Source: Flavobacterium amnicola | Lineage (GTDB): Bacteria; Bacteroidota; Bacteroidia; Flavobacteriales; Flavobacteriaceae | Direction: 5' to 3' | Assembly: GCF_004122165.1 (NCBI RefSeq) | Contig: NZ_SBKO01000002.1 | Location: forward strand, 1 to 64,000 | DNA length: 64,000 bases | Shown: positions 8,127 through 17,029 of the stretch, one piece after another | Numbering within the stretch: the stretch's first letter is position 1 | Layout: each line of letters starts with the position of its first letter | The notes under the pieces: generated by a model | Told to the model about the DNA's origin: nothing | Database searches by the model: none | The model's input: only the letters and a program-made list of their open reading frames with translations | Position numbers and translations under genes: made by a program

Positions 8127-9196
8127 TTTTTTTTTTCTCCATCAAAAGTGATAGAGGCCAATTGCATCAAACAAAGTTCAACTAATAATCGTTGGTTTTG
8201 AGACGTTTTGTATTTTAAATCGGAATCGTTGGCTAAATCTATTCCTTGTAGTAAGAATTCTTGAGAGGTTTTTTGCGCTTGCTCTCCGTATAATTTCTGT
8301 GCGTGCTCACCAGCTTCTAATAAAGATAAAGTAGCAGGGTTTTTGCAAACCATCAAATCTCTGAAATGAGAAGCCAAACCAGCAATAAAATGATGGCCAT
8401 CAAAACCTTTGGCTAAAATATCATTATAAGCCAATAATAATTCTGGAATCTTATTCTCTAAAATTAAATCGGTTACTTTTATATAATATTCAAAATCAAG
8501 GACATTCAAGTTTTCGGTAACGGCAGCACGAGTTAAGTTGTTACCACAATACGAAACCACTCGATCAAAAATTGACAAAGCGTCACGCATGGCACCATCT
8601 GCTTTTTGTGCAATAATATGTAAAGCATCATCTTCAAAAGCGACACCTTGACTTTGTGCAACTTCTGCCAAATGTTCTTTAGCATCTTTTACCGTGATTC
8701 TTTTAAAATCAAATATTTGACAACGCGACAAAATCGTTGGAATAATTTTATGTTTTTCGGTAGTAGCTAAAATAAAAATGGCGTGACGTGGCGGTTCTTC
8801 TAATGTTTTTAGGAAAGCATTAAAAGCTGCCGTTGAAAGCATGTGTACCTCATCAATAATATACACTTTGTATTTACCCGTTTGTGGAGGGATTCTTACT
8901 TGATCAATTAAACTTCGAATATCATCTACCGAGTTGTTTGATGCCGCATCCAATTCAAAAACATTGAATGCAAAATCTTCATTCGGATCATCATACCCTT
9001 CTTGATTGATTTTACGCGCTAAAATACGCGCACAAGTCGTTTTTCCAACCCCACGAGGTCCTGTAAAAAGTAAGGCTTGCGCCAAATGATTACTTTCTAT
9101 GGCGTTCAATAACGTATTGGTAATAGCCTGTTGTCCCACCACGTCTTTAAACGTTTGTGGACGGTATTTACGGGCCGATACGATAAATTGTTCCAT
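8111..9196 (-). CDS. dnaX: DNA polymerase III gamma subunit (zero-frame dnaX product)
   Basis: A 361-residue clamp-loader ATPase. The Walker A motif is GPRGVGKTT near residues 45-53, the DEVH Walker B is in VYIIDEVHML near 115, and the sensor 1 region follows. AAA+ domains I-II and the collar domain III are present (LLVELCLMQLA near the end). The zero frame then ends a few codons after the A10 tract at 8111, giving a gamma-like protein without the tau C-terminus. It loads the beta sliding clamp at the fork. The usual zinc-binding Cys cluster of E. coli DnaX appears reduced: only one Cys (C59) is seen after Walker A, as in DKINQEGYDD-type Flavobacterium proteins. Confidence 0.93.
   Translation of the reverse strand: MEQFIVSARKYRPQTFKDVVGQQAITNTLLNAIESNHLAQALLFTGPRGVGKTTCARILARKINQEGYDDPNEDFAFNVFELDAASNNSVDDIRSLIDQVRIPPQTGKYKVYIIDEVHMLSTAAFNAFLKTLEEPPRHAIFILATTEKHKIIPTILSRCQIFDFKRITVKDAKEHLAEVAQSQGVAFEDDALHIIAQKADGAMRDALSIFDRVVSYCGNNLTRAAVTENLNVLDFEYYIKVTDLILENKIPELLLAYNDILAKGFDGHHFIAGLASHFRDLMVCKNPATLSLLEAGEHAQKLYGEQAQKTSQEFLLQGIDLANDSDLKYKTSQNQRLLVELCLMQLASITFDGEKKKLSPL
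8126..8137 (-). other. dnaX A10 slippery tract (frameshift or slippage site)
   Basis: On the minus strand ten consecutive A (8136 down to 8127) follow G8137 and precede G8126. Zero-frame codons are GAA AAA AAA AAG CTA, so the last part is the heptamer A AAA AAG, the same -1 slip sequence known from E. coli dnaX. A -1 ribosomal shift, or one extra A from transcriptional slippage, leads into the tau frame. A homopolymer miscall of 10 versus 11 A would look the same. Confidence 0.75.
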
Positions 9197-9213
9197 AGAA
9201 TTGGTTTGGATTA

Positions 9214-9221
9214 CAAATATA
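9214..9221 (-). promoter_or_regulatory. Putative dnaX -7 box
   Basis: TATATTTG on the minus strand fits the Bacteroidota TAnnTTTG consensus and lies 17 bases before the dnaX ATG. No clear -33 TTTG partner is seen. Confidence 0.55.
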
Positions 9222-9344
9222 GGTTTTTTGTTGAAATCGGAATTTCCAGATTTGGTTATTTCCCGAAAAGTTATTCACAATAATCAAAAGATTTTGTGGA
9301 GGAATTTTTAAACGAATTTTAAAAAAGAAAGAATTGGAATACGA

Positions 9345-9653
9345 TTAAAGTCCTCTTCTAGATTTGATGGATAAACCAATCAAAAAACGGGTAGCATCAC
9401 ATTCCGAATTGGCGGCATATCCGGATACAAAAACTCCTTTTTTGTCCCTTTTAGATTTGGAACGAATGCCATAGACTGTCGCTTCATCATCCGAACTAGA
9501 ATCGCCTTCATATCTAAAAATATGAACAATTTCAAAGTCGTGCGGATTGCTAAAAAATTCTTTTGTATTTATATTGTAGTCAATATTAAATCCTTCCCCT
9601 TTGAGTTCTGCTAATGCATTTAAAACACTATCATAATTATAAGTATGCATCAT
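9345..9653 (-). CDS. Small conserved Bacteroidota protein
   Basis: A 102-residue protein with no signal peptide or membrane segment. It resembles a small Bacteroidota family often labelled phosphoribosylpyrophosphate synthetase in databases, but it is far too short to be Prs and shows no PRPP-binding loop. Recognisable family traits are the N-terminal helix with an LKGEGFN turn, the [14 protein letters not shown] centre and a GVFVSGY strand near the end. The function is unknown. It stands alone between dnaX and rnpB. Confidence 0.65.
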   Translation of the reverse strand: MMHTYNYDSVLNALAELKGEGFNIDYNINTKEFFSNPHDFEIVHIFRYEGDSSSDDEATVYGIRSKSKRDKKGVFVSGYAANSECDATRFLIGLSIKSRRGL

Positions 9654-9747
9654 GATTTTAAAGTTTAAAGATTTATTTTATAAAATTACGATTTTATCTA
9701 CAAATTTTGAAGTAAGGAACTAAAAAATATAGTTAATTTTTTTATTG

Positions 9748-9755
9748 TATTTTTG
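9748..9755 (+). promoter_or_regulatory. rnpB -7 box
   Basis: TATTTTTG matches TAnnTTTG and ends four to five bases before the predicted 5' end of the RNase P RNA, which is the spacing expected for this promoter class. Confidence 0.7.
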
Positions 9756-9756
9756 C

Positions 9757-10080
9757 GCAGCAGACCGCCTTATCGTCGTTCCGATTTATTGGAAGGGAGG
9801 AAAGTCCGGACACCAAAGAGAAGCATAACGGGTAACGCCCGTCCGTCGAGAGGCGAGGACAAGTGCAACAGAAAGCAGGTACAGGTAATGCTGTAGTGAA
9901 ACCAGGTAAACTCTATGCGGTGAAATGTCAAGTATATCAACAATTCTGATTTCGGTTAGATAAGGGCTTCTCGTCCGATGTTGAAGGGTAGGCAGCTTGA
10001 GTTATTCAGTAATGAATAATCTAGATAAATGATAAGGCTCTGATTCATCAGAGACAGAATCCGGCTTATAGGTCTGCATT
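9757..10080 (+). ncRNA. rnpB: RNase P RNA, class A
   Basis: The conserved 5' core GGAAGGGAGGAAAGTCCGGA is at about 9790-9809. The region also has an AGCATAACGGGTAACGCCCG stem, an ACAGAAAGCAGGTA segment, an AAACCAGGTAAACTCTATG region, and the 3' core GACAGAATCCGGCTTATAG. The termini close as helix P1: GCAGACC at 9760-9766 pairs with GGTCTGC at 10071-10077. This is the catalytic RNA that matures tRNA 5' ends. The ends are placed by the P1 helix and may be off by a few bases. Confidence 0.96.
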
Positions 10081-10119
10081 TTTTTTATTATATTCGAATT
10101 GTATATTTTATTTAAACTT

Positions 10120-10983
10120 ATGAAATTAAATTTGACTGAAATAGAAAGAGTAAAAACAATCTCTAAAGAAGATTTTTATAATAATTACGTCAAAAAGCAA
10201 AAGCCATTAGTTATTGAAGAACTAACCACCGATTGGCCCGCTTATTCCAAATGGAAATTAGAATATATCAAACAAATTGCAGGGAACGAAGTAGTGCCTT
10301 TGTATGACGATCGCCCTGTATCGCACAAAGATGGTTTTAACGAAGCTCATGCTACCATGAAAATGAGCGATTATGTCGATTTGCTATTATCGAAACCCAC
10401 CAATTACCGAATTTTTGCGTATAATTTTATGAGTAAAATTCCAAGTCTGAGAAATGATTTTATTTGGCCAGATTTAGGATTACGTTTAATTAAACAAATG
10501 CCTATGTTGTTTTTTGGAGGAGAAAACTCAAAGGTATTTATACATTATGATATCGATTATCCGAATCTTTTCCACTTCCATTTTCACGGAAAAAAACAAT
10601 GTATTTTATTTCCTCCTTCTGAATCACCCTATTTGTATAAAGTACCTCATGCCTTAATTGCCATTGAAGATATTGATTTTGACAATCCGGATTTTGAAAA
10701 ATATCCTGCGCTACTAAAAGCCAAAGGATTGATTTGTAATTTGAATCATGGCGAAACGCTTTATATGCCTGAAGGATATTGGCATTATATGAAATATCTC
10801 ACCCCTGGTTTTTCAATGAGTTTACGTTCGTATCCTAGAAATATTGGTAGTTTGACTAAAGCCCTATATAATTTGTTGATTATGCGCCATTTCGATTCGT
10901 TGATGCGTAAATGGAAAGGACAGGCTTGGATTGATTATAAAAACAGAAAGGCGCTTGAGAATACGAATAAGCGATTAAAATAA
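10120..10983 (+). CDS. Cupin-like (JmjC-type) oxygenase
   Basis: A 287-residue protein of the cupin_8/JmjC-like Fe(II)/2-oxoglutarate oxygenase group. The metal-binding HxD is in FIHYDIDYPN and the distal His is in YMPEGYWHYM. The double-stranded beta-helix region contains the HFHGKKQCILFPP strand pair. The family hydroxylates protein or small-molecule substrates; none is indicated here. I chose ATG 10120 over the in-frame TTG at 10099, since the TTG is only ~20 bases after the end of rnpB. Confidence 0.83.
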   Translation: MKLNLTEIERVKTISKEDFYNNYVKKQKPLVIEELTTDWPAYSKWKLEYIKQIAGNEVVPLYDDRPVSHKDGFNEAHATMKMSDYVDLLLSKPTNYRIFAYNFMSKIPSLRNDFIWPDLGLRLIKQMPMLFFGGENSKVFIHYDIDYPNLFHFHFHGKKQCILFPPSESPYLYKVPHALIAIEDIDFDNPDFEKYPALLKAKGLICNLNHGETLYMPEGYWHYMKYLTPGFSMSLRSYPRNIGSLTKALYNLLIMRHFDSLMRKWKGQAWIDYKNRKALENTNKRLK

Positions 10984-10990
10984 TTTAAAA

Positions 10991-11560
10991 TTATTCGTCT
11001 TCTTCCACTTCTTCTTCATCATATTCAAATTCGAAGAAAGTAAATACCGAACCACCATAGGTTTTATCATAGGAGAAGTTTTCCATGTGATTCAGTTTGG
11101 TGTATTTGGAATGTTCAATGATCATCATGCCATCTTGTTCTAACATTTCGTTTTCGAAGACCAATTCGACGATTCTTTCAAAATCTTTTTGAGGTAAATC
11201 ATACGGAGGATCTGCAAAAATGATATCGTAAGAGGCTTTGTTTTTTTCTAAAAATTTAAAGACATCACTTTTTATTGCGGTAATATCAAAATCGAATTCC
11301 TGAGCAGTTTTTTTTATAAATCCAATACAACCCATATCGCCATCAACACTTGTAATGGGTGTGGCGCCGCGCGATGCAAATTCATAACTAATACTTCCTG
11401 TACCGGCAAATATGTCCAGAATGCGCAATTCGGTAAAATTGAAGTTGTTGTTTAAAATATTAAATAAGGCTTCTTTACACATGTCGGTGGTAGGACGGAC
11501 TGGTAAGTTTTTGGGTGGACTAATGCGTCTGCCTTTGTATTTTCCCGAAATTATTCGCAT
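10991..11560 (-). CDS. rsmD: 16S rRNA (guanine-966-N2)-methyltransferase
   Basis: A 189-residue Rossmann-fold methyltransferase. The SAM-binding motif is LDIFAGTGSISYEF near 48-60 and the catalytic DPPY is at 117-120 in IIFADPPYD. The N-terminus starts with the family motif MRIISGKYKGRRI, and RPTTDMCKEALFNIL follows. It methylates G966 of 16S rRNA in the 30S subunit. The C-terminus is a Glu/Asp-rich tail. The start overlaps the end of the upstream DUF3822 gene by 10 bases, so the two are probably coupled. Confidence 0.95.
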   Translation of the reverse strand: MRIISGKYKGRRISPPKNLPVRPTTDMCKEALFNILNNNFNFTELRILDIFAGTGSISYEFASRGATPITSVDGDMGCIGFIKKTAQEFDFDITAIKSDVFKFLEKNKASYDIIFADPPYDLPQKDFERIVELVFENEMLEQDGMMIIEHSKYTKLNHMENFSYDKTYGGSVFTFFEFEYDEEEVEEDE

Positions 11561-12375
11561 GCGTGAATGAGGATAAAGTTTTTTAAATAATCTTCTTGTG
11601 AAATGGCTGCCTCTAAATTGATGTTTTCGATAAAAAGAGATACATTTCGGACATATTTATAGGCAATTTGATAGATTTCGCTCTCTTTTGTTATGTTTCC
11701 GAATAATTTCAATTGAAACGATTCTGGATTCAATTGCAATTGCTCGGCTGTAAATAGTAAGTAATAAATGAAATCTTCTTTGGTTTTGAATTCAAACGAA
11801 TTAAACAAAAGTAACTTTTGATTTTTTACCGCAATCAATTGAAAATTATCCTGTTGACAATGCACAAACATTTGAGGTTCATCATTGTTTTTACTCAAAT
11901 CTAGTACTTTTTTGACTAGAATCGAATGGGCATGTTTATAATTAAAACTTCCATAACAATCTAGTAACGAATTGTTTATATTCACGTACGGAATGTATAC
12001 ATTATTCATTTCATAATTCTCGATAACATCAAAAGTGATAAAGTCGGTTTCAAATACCTTTACATTATATTGTAAATAACTTCCCAAATAGTCTTCGTTG
12101 AAAAAAGCCTGAGGTACAAAACTCATCAAATTGTTATTGTGTAGCACGATAACATCGTCAAACTTCGATTGTAAAATAGGTGTTTGCTTGATAAACTGAA
12201 TAATAGCCGTTTCAACATCTGTAAAACTTGCCGATTTTGGCAACGGATACTGTCCGAAAGTATCAATTGTTTTTTTTAAGGTATCAAAAATGCAAAACGA
12301 AATTTCGGTAAGCGAAATCTGCAATACTAATTTGATGTATTTTTTATCAAGAATTGTCGATGAAGAAGTCAGCAT
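11551..12375 (-). CDS. DUF3822 family protein
   Basis: A 274-residue Bacteroidota protein, recognised by the N-terminal LVLQISLTEISFCIFD pattern and by its place directly upstream of rsmD. The fold of DUF3822 resembles actin-like ATPase domains of the type seen in cell-division or pilus proteins, but no clear nucleotide motif is visible here and the function is unknown. No signal peptide or transmembrane segment is seen. Confidence 0.8.
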   Translation of the reverse strand: MLTSSSTILDKKYIKLVLQISLTEISFCIFDTLKKTIDTFGQYPLPKSASFTDVETAIIQFIKQTPILQSKFDDVIVLHNNNLMSFVPQAFFNEDYLGSYLQYNVKVFETDFITFDVIENYEMNNVYIPYVNINNSLLDCYGSFNYKHAHSILVKKVLDLSKNNDEPQMFVHCQQDNFQLIAVKNQKLLLFNSFEFKTKEDFIYYLLFTAEQLQLNPESFQLKLFGNITKESEIYQIAYKYVRNVSLFIENINLEAAISQEDYLKNFILIHACE

Positions 12376-12397
12376 TTTTCTTTTCTACGTTATGAAG

Positions 12398-12405
12398 CAA
12401 AGCTA
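12398..12405 (-). promoter_or_regulatory. DUF3822-rsmD promoter
   Basis: TAGCTTTG on the minus strand is a TAnnTTTG box 23 bases before the ATG at 12375. A TTG at 12429-12427 lies 21 bases upstream of it, a fair -33 element. Confidence 0.6.
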
Positions 12406-12448
12406 CAATTTTTTTTGTGTTATTCGCAAGTTCCCATTTTTAACTGTG

Positions 12449-12456
12449 TATATTTG
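12449..12456 (+). promoter_or_regulatory. Helicase gene -7 box
   Basis: TATATTTG lies 28 bases before the ATG at 12484. It supports that start rather than longer frames beginning at 12415. Confidence 0.6.
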
Positions 12457-12483
12457 ACGTATACTAAGTTATTTTATATTAAA

Positions 12484-13908
12484 ATGAGTTCACAATTGTT
12501 TTACAGTATTTTACGAAAAAATTTTCCGTTTCTGCCCACTGCAAAACAAGATATTTTCTTTTCAAAAATATCCGAATTCATTTCCAATTCCAATAAAAAC
12601 GAACTTTTTGTACTAAAAGGATATGCAGGAACTGGAAAAACAACGGTAATTTCGACCATTGTAAATAACTTAATTGAAGTCAAAAAAAAGTATGTTTTAT
12701 TGGCACCAACCGGTCGTGCTGCCAAAGTAATTGCCAATTATTCCAACAAACCAGCACATACGATTCACAAGAAAATCTATTTTCCTAAAAAGGCAAAAGG
12801 AGGAGGAGTGAGTTTTACGATGCAAACCAACAAGCACACCAATACCATTTTTATTGTAGACGAATCATCAATGATTTCCGACGCTGATTCCGAATCTAAA
12901 ATGTATGCCAACGGATCATTATTAGACGATTTGATTTCCTATGTCTATTCAGGGACCAATTGTAAAATGATTTTGTTGGGAGATACGGCTCAGTTACCTC
13001 CCGTGCATTTGGATATTTCACCGGCGTTGAATATTGATACGTTGGCGTTAAATTATGATAAGGAAATTATTTCGATTGAGTTAGATGAAGTCATGCGTCA
13101 GGAAGAAAACTCAGGAATTTTATACAACGCCACCGAATTACGTGAATTATTGAAAGATAGTTTTATAACTGAATTCAAGTTCAACCTTAAAGGTTATAAA
13201 GATATTGTCCGATTAACAGATGGCTACGAAATTGAGGATGCCATCAATCAATCCTACAGTAATTACAGTATTGAGGATACTACCTTTATTGTACGTTCGA
13301 ATAAAAGAGCCAATCAGTACAACCAACAAATTCGTTCCAAAATTTTAGGAAAAGAAAGTGAATTGGCCACGGGTGATTTATTAATGGTGGTCAAAAACAA
13401 TTATTTTTGGTTAAAAGAAACGGATGAAGCGGGTTTTATTGCCAATGGTGATATTATTGAAGTATTGGAAATAAGAAACATTAAAGAATTGTATGGCTTC
13501 AAATTTGCGGTGGTTAAAATACGAATGGTCGATTATCCCAATCAGAAACCTTTTGAAACGATATTATTGTTAGATACCATTATGAGCGAATCACCATCGC
13601 TTACGTATGAAGAATCGAATAAATTGTATCAAGAAGTAATGAAGGATTACGAAAAGGAAACGGCTGCCTATCGAAAGTTTTTGAAAGTCAAAGAAAATGA
13701 GTATTTTAATGCTTTGCAAGTGAAGTTTTCGTATGCAATTACTTGTCATAAATCGCAAGGTGGACAATGGAATACCGTTTTTATAGAACAGCCCTATTTG
13801 CCTAATGGGATTGATAGAGATTATGTCCGTTGGTTGTACACGGCCATCACTAGAGCAAAAGATAAATTGTATTTGATAGGGTTTAAGGATGATTATTTTC
13901 AAAATTAA
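12484..13908 (+). CDS. RecD-like ATP-dependent helicase
   Basis: A 474-residue superfamily 1 helicase. Walker A is GYAGTGKT at 46-53, motif II is in IFIVDESSMIS, motif III is in LLGDTAQLPPV, and the C-terminal UvrD_C_2 segment contains SYAITCHKSQGGQW and YTAITRAKDKLYL. This is the AAA_30/RecD-type core without the long N-terminal extension of RecD2, and no RecB or RecC gene is nearby. It probably unwinds DNA 5' to 3' in repair. The promoter box at 12449 supports the chosen ATG. Confidence 0.9.
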   Translation: MSSQLFYSILRKNFPFLPTAKQDIFFSKISEFISNSNKNELFVLKGYAGTGKTTVISTIVNNLIEVKKKYVLLAPTGRAAKVIANYSNKPAHTIHKKIYFPKKAKGGGVSFTMQTNKHTNTIFIVDESSMISDADSESKMYANGSLLDDLISYVYSGTNCKMILLGDTAQLPPVHLDISPALNIDTLALNYDKEIISIELDEVMRQEENSGILYNATELRELLKDSFITEFKFNLKGYKDIVRLTDGYEIEDAINQSYSNYSIEDTTFIVRSNKRANQYNQQIRSKILGKESELATGDLLMVVKNNYFWLKETDEAGFIANGDIIEVLEIRNIKELYGFKFAVVKIRMVDYPNQKPFETILLLDTIMSESPSLTYEESNKLYQEVMKDYEKETAAYRKFLKVKENEYFNALQVKFSYAITCHKSQGGQWNTVFIEQPYLPNGIDRDYVRWLYTAITRAKDKLYLIGFKDDYFQN

Positions 13909-13914
13909 AAGCAT

Positions 13915-14472
13915 ATGACCACAGAAACCATACTAAGTTTGTTTTTGGGAATTGGACTAGCAGCTTCTGCAGGATTTAGAGTGTTTTTGCCACTTTTTGC
14001 AATGAGTTTGGCTTCCCATTTTAATATTATACCCTTAAATGAAAGTTGGTCTTGGGTAGGCGGATTTCCTGCCATGATAACACTTGGAGTAGCCATGATT
14101 GGCGAAATATTTGCGTATTACATTCCGTTCGTGGATAATCTATTAGATACTATCGCCGCACCATTAGCGGCAATAGCAGGAACTGCCGCTATGGCCTCAA
14201 CCTTAATCGATTTAGATCCGATGCTAACTTGGGGATTGGCCATAATTGCTGGGGGAGGAACAGCTACCGCAATGCAGGGTATGACCAGTGTTACTCGATT
14301 GGCTTCATCGGTAAAAACAGCGGGACTAGGGAATCCAGTCGTTTCTACTGCCGAAACAGGTACGGCAATTACTTTAAGTTCCTTATCCATTTTTTTACCA
14401 ATAGTGGCACTTATTGTTGTTGTCATTATATTTGTTATTATATTTTGGTTGTTTAGAAAATTTAGAAATTAA
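13915..14472 (+). CDS. DUF4126 family membrane protein
   Basis: A 185-residue protein with several hydrophobic Gly/Ala-rich segments (near 5-30, 50-70, 80-105, 110-125 and 155-180), ending in a basic tail. The AASAGFRVFLPLFAMSLA start is typical of DUF4126. Function unknown. It begins six bases after the helicase stop, so the two are likely in one transcript. Confidence 0.8.
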   Translation: MTTETILSLFLGIGLAASAGFRVFLPLFAMSLASHFNIIPLNESWSWVGGFPAMITLGVAMIGEIFAYYIPFVDNLLDTIAAPLAAIAGTAAMASTLIDLDPMLTWGLAIIAGGGTATAMQGMTSVTRLASSVKTAGLGNPVVSTAETGTAITLSSLSIFLPIVALIVVVIIFVIIFWLFRKFRN

Positions 14473-14483
14473 ATAAGATAATA

Positions 14484-14753
14484 ATGTATTCAACACTTAT
14501 TGTAAGTAAATTATCATTTTATGGAGCTATTATAATTTTAATTTTGGGTATTTATTTAAAAATACAGTCAAAAGTTTCAAATGCTAATTTTGATTATAGA
14601 AGAAGTGGAGTACTTAGTAGTAATGATTTTATTGATGGAAATGGAACAATATTTTTGGGTATTTTAATATTATTATTTTCATTTATTATGTTTAAAGTTT
14701 ATAAAAATGAAGTTAGATTAAGAATTCAACAAAAAGAAAAAGAAAATTTATAA
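14484..14753 (+). CDS. Small two-helix membrane protein
   Basis: An 89-residue protein with two predicted transmembrane helices (about 7-27 and 52-70), a short polar middle and a Lys/Glu-rich tail. I do not recognise the family. The last base of its stop codon is the first base of the kdsB ATG (TAATG), which suggests translational coupling. Its base composition is slightly more AT-rich than its neighbours. Confidence 0.65.
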   Translation: MYSTLIVSKLSFYGAIIILILGIYLKIQSKVSNANFDYRRSGVLSSNDFIDGNGTIFLGILILLFSFIMFKVYKNEVRLRIQQKEKENL

Positions 14754-15478
14754 TGAAAATCATTGCCGTAATCCCCGCTCGTTATGCTTCCACACGTTTT
14801 CCTGCCAAGTTAATGCAGGATTTAGGTGGAAAAACAGTTATTTTAAGAACCTATGAAGCAGCAGTTCAAACACAATTGTTTGACGATGTGTTTGTGGCAA
14901 CCGATTCTATTTTGATATATAATGAAATTATTTCCAATGGAGGAAAAGCTATTATGAGTATCAAGGAACATGAAAGTGGGAGTGATCGTATTGCAGAAGC
15001 TGTAGAGAATTTGGAGGTTGATATTGTAATCAATGTGCAAGGTGATGAACCTTTCATCGATAAAAAACCTCTGGAACAAATCATTGAAGTGTTTAAAAAT
15101 GACCATGATAAGAATGTCGATTTAGCTTCTGTCATGTTTGAAATTAAAGAAAACGCAGAAATCAACAATCCCAATAATGTAAAAGTAATTGTAGATCAGA
15201 AGGGCTTTGCATTGTATTTTTCGCGATCGGTTATTCCCTATCCAAGAGATGAAAACGCTGGAGTTCGTTATATGAAACACATCGGTATTTATGGTTTTAG
15301 AAAAGATGCTTTGATGGATTTTTATCGATTACCTATGTTATCTTTAGAAGCTTCCGAAAAACTAGAGCAACTTCGTTATTTAGAATACGGAAAACGCATT
15401 AGAATGGTAGAAACTACCCACGGAAGTATTGGTATTGATACTGCAGAAGATTTAGAAAAAGCCAGATTACTATTGTAA
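14753..15478 (+). CDS. kdsB: CMP-Kdo synthetase (3-deoxy-manno-octulosonate cytidylyltransferase)
   Basis: A 241-residue nucleotidyltransferase that activates Kdo with CTP for lipopolysaccharide core assembly. The signature N-terminus [18 protein letters not shown], the GSDRIAEA motif and the VQGDEPFI metal-binding region are all present, as is the C-terminal [11 protein letters not shown] motif. The length matches the family. Together with the lpx cluster at 28272-33019 it indicates full lipid A-Kdo synthesis. Confidence 0.97.
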   Translation: MKIIAVIPARYASTRFPAKLMQDLGGKTVILRTYEAAVQTQLFDDVFVATDSILIYNEIISNGGKAIMSIKEHESGSDRIAEAVENLEVDIVINVQGDEPFIDKKPLEQIIEVFKNDHDKNVDLASVMFEIKENAEINNPNNVKVIVDQKGFALYFSRSVIPYPRDENAGVRYMKHIGIYGFRKDALMDFYRLPMLSLEASEKLEQLRYLEYGKRIRMVETTHGSIGIDTAEDLEKARLLL

Positions 15479-15543
15479 ATGTATCATTCCATTTTTTTTA
15501 TTATCAGGATTTCAGTAACTTTAGTTCAAACCAAATAAAAGGA

Positions 15544-16503
15544 ATGCAATCAATCTTCACTAAATTAATTCTAAAACTAATAATCAAATCGAATGATAAG
15601 GTATTAACCCGCTATCAAATAGCCAAAAAACAGCGTGAGTTCGTTGTTAATTTGAAAAGAGGGATTAAAGATTTTATTCTTATTGGTATTGGAATTCTAT
15701 CTGCTTCCTTTGGTTTTAAGGGTTTTCTACTTACTAACGATTTTATTGATGGTGGGGCAACCGGTATTTCATTATTGATTTCTGCTCTTACAAAAATTCC
15801 GTTGTATTGGTTAATTATTGGAGTGAATATTCCATTTGTCTTGATGGGGTATAAAGTTGTAGGCAAACAATTTGCAATTAAAACGGCTATTGCCATATCT
15901 GGATTATCCCTCTGTTTGGCTACATTAACATTTCCTAATGTGACCAATGATAATTTATTGGTCGCTATTTTTGGCGGATTTTTTCTTGGTGCCGGTATCG
16001 GATTCTCCATCCGTGGTGGTGCAGTCATAGATGGTACTGAAGTTTTAGCTATATTTTTAAGTCGAAAATTAGGAACTACCATTGGAGATATTATTATTGT
16101 CATCAATATTTTGATATTTTCATCGGCCGCCTATTTTTTAGGGATTGATATCGCTTTGTATTCGATGATAACTTATTTATCGGCTTCCAAAACCTTAGAT
16201 TTTATTGTAGAAGGTATTGATGAATATATAGGTGTTACTATTGTTTCTTCCAAAAGTGAAGAAATCAGACAAATGATTATCGATGTCATGGGAAGAGGAG
16301 TTACTGTTTACAGTGGAAAAAGAGGTTTTGGTAAACGAGGCGAAACCAAAGATACCGAAATTATTTACACTGTTATTACTCGTTTGGAATTAAACCGACT
16401 CAATACTGAAATCGAAAAAATAGATTCGCATTGTTTTATTGTGATGAATAGCGTGAAAGATACTAAAGGCGGAATGATTAAAAGAAGACCGCTACACGAT
16501 TAA
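15544..16503 (+). CDS. YitT family membrane protein
   Basis: A 319-residue protein with about five transmembrane segments (YitT/DUF161, roughly residues 38-215) and a C-terminal cytosolic DUF2179 domain (about 230-310). The GGATGISLLISALT and GIGFSIRGGAVIDGTEVLA motifs are typical. Family proteins are predicted transporters or sensors of unknown substrate. The 3' end overlaps the convergent gene at 16500 by four bases. Confidence 0.88.
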   Translation: MQSIFTKLILKLIIKSNDKVLTRYQIAKKQREFVVNLKRGIKDFILIGIGILSASFGFKGFLLTNDFIDGGATGISLLISALTKIPLYWLIIGVNIPFVLMGYKVVGKQFAIKTAIAISGLSLCLATLTFPNVTNDNLLVAIFGGFFLGAGIGFSIRGGAVIDGTEVLAIFLSRKLGTTIGDIIIVINILIFSSAAYFLGIDIALYSMITYLSASKTLDFIVEGIDEYIGVTIVSSKSEEIRQMIIDVMGRGVTVYSGKRGFGKRGETKDTEIIYTVITRLELNRLNTEIEKIDSHCFIVMNSVKDTKGGMIKRRPLHD

Positions 16504-17003
16504 TTTTTAGTATAATAGTGCTTAGAATATAAAGTAATATCATTTGAAAAAACAATATCGGAAAAAGCAGCAAAATTGAATGTTTTTTTTCCGTCTTTGT
16601 AAAAACTAAATTGTAATTGCTGCATCTCTTCATTCAATAACTGTATGAATTTTTGATTGTTTGTGTACGATTCAGAAATAGCAATTCCACTATAATTTTT
16701 AGGTGTAACATCTTTTTTTGGGTTATTTTTTCCTGTAACGAAGTAAATTTTACCGTCAGCAGAAATCTTATAATGTAAAAAATAGTTTGTTCTCTTTTTG
16801 CCCTTGTTTAAATTGTCTGCAATCAAAACAGCTTCATCTACAGCTAAAGTGATAAAAAAGGGGAGACCAGTATAAGTTCCTCGATTCGATACGGTATCAA
16901 TTTTAAATTTTGAAACATCAATAGGGCATTCTTTATTTAAAGTCTGCTGACCTAAACTTGTTAAGGATAAAAAAACTAGTATAAGTAACACTAAATTTTT
17001 CAT
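16500..17003 (-). CDS. Exported protein of unknown function
   Basis: A 167-residue protein with a Sec signal peptide ending near TSLGQQ (SPI-type Gln end common in Bacteroidota). The mature part has no motif I recognise. I chose the ATG at 17003; an in-frame TTG two codons upstream is less likely. It lies 26 bases downstream of the channel gene, so it may be the last gene of that operon. Confidence 0.6.
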   Translation of the reverse strand: MKNLVLLILVFLSLTSLGQQTLNKECPIDVSKFKIDTVSNRGTYTGLPFFITLAVDEAVLIADNLNKGKKRTNYFLHYKISADGKIYFVTGKNNPKKDVTPKNYSGIAISESYTNNQKFIQLLNEEMQQLQFSFYKDGKKTFNFAAFSDIVFSNDITLYSKHYYTKN

Positions 17004-17029
17004 AAACAAAATATTAAAAAATCATCTTC

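Noticed and set aside
9271..9279. TTATTCACA, a perfect DnaA-box match near dnaX
   Set aside because: Single copy without clustered boxes, AT-rich unwinding element or dnaA gene; likely chance.
9345..9653. Phosphoribosylpyrophosphate synthetase label
   Set aside because: The protein is about 100 residues, too short, and has no PRPP-binding motif.
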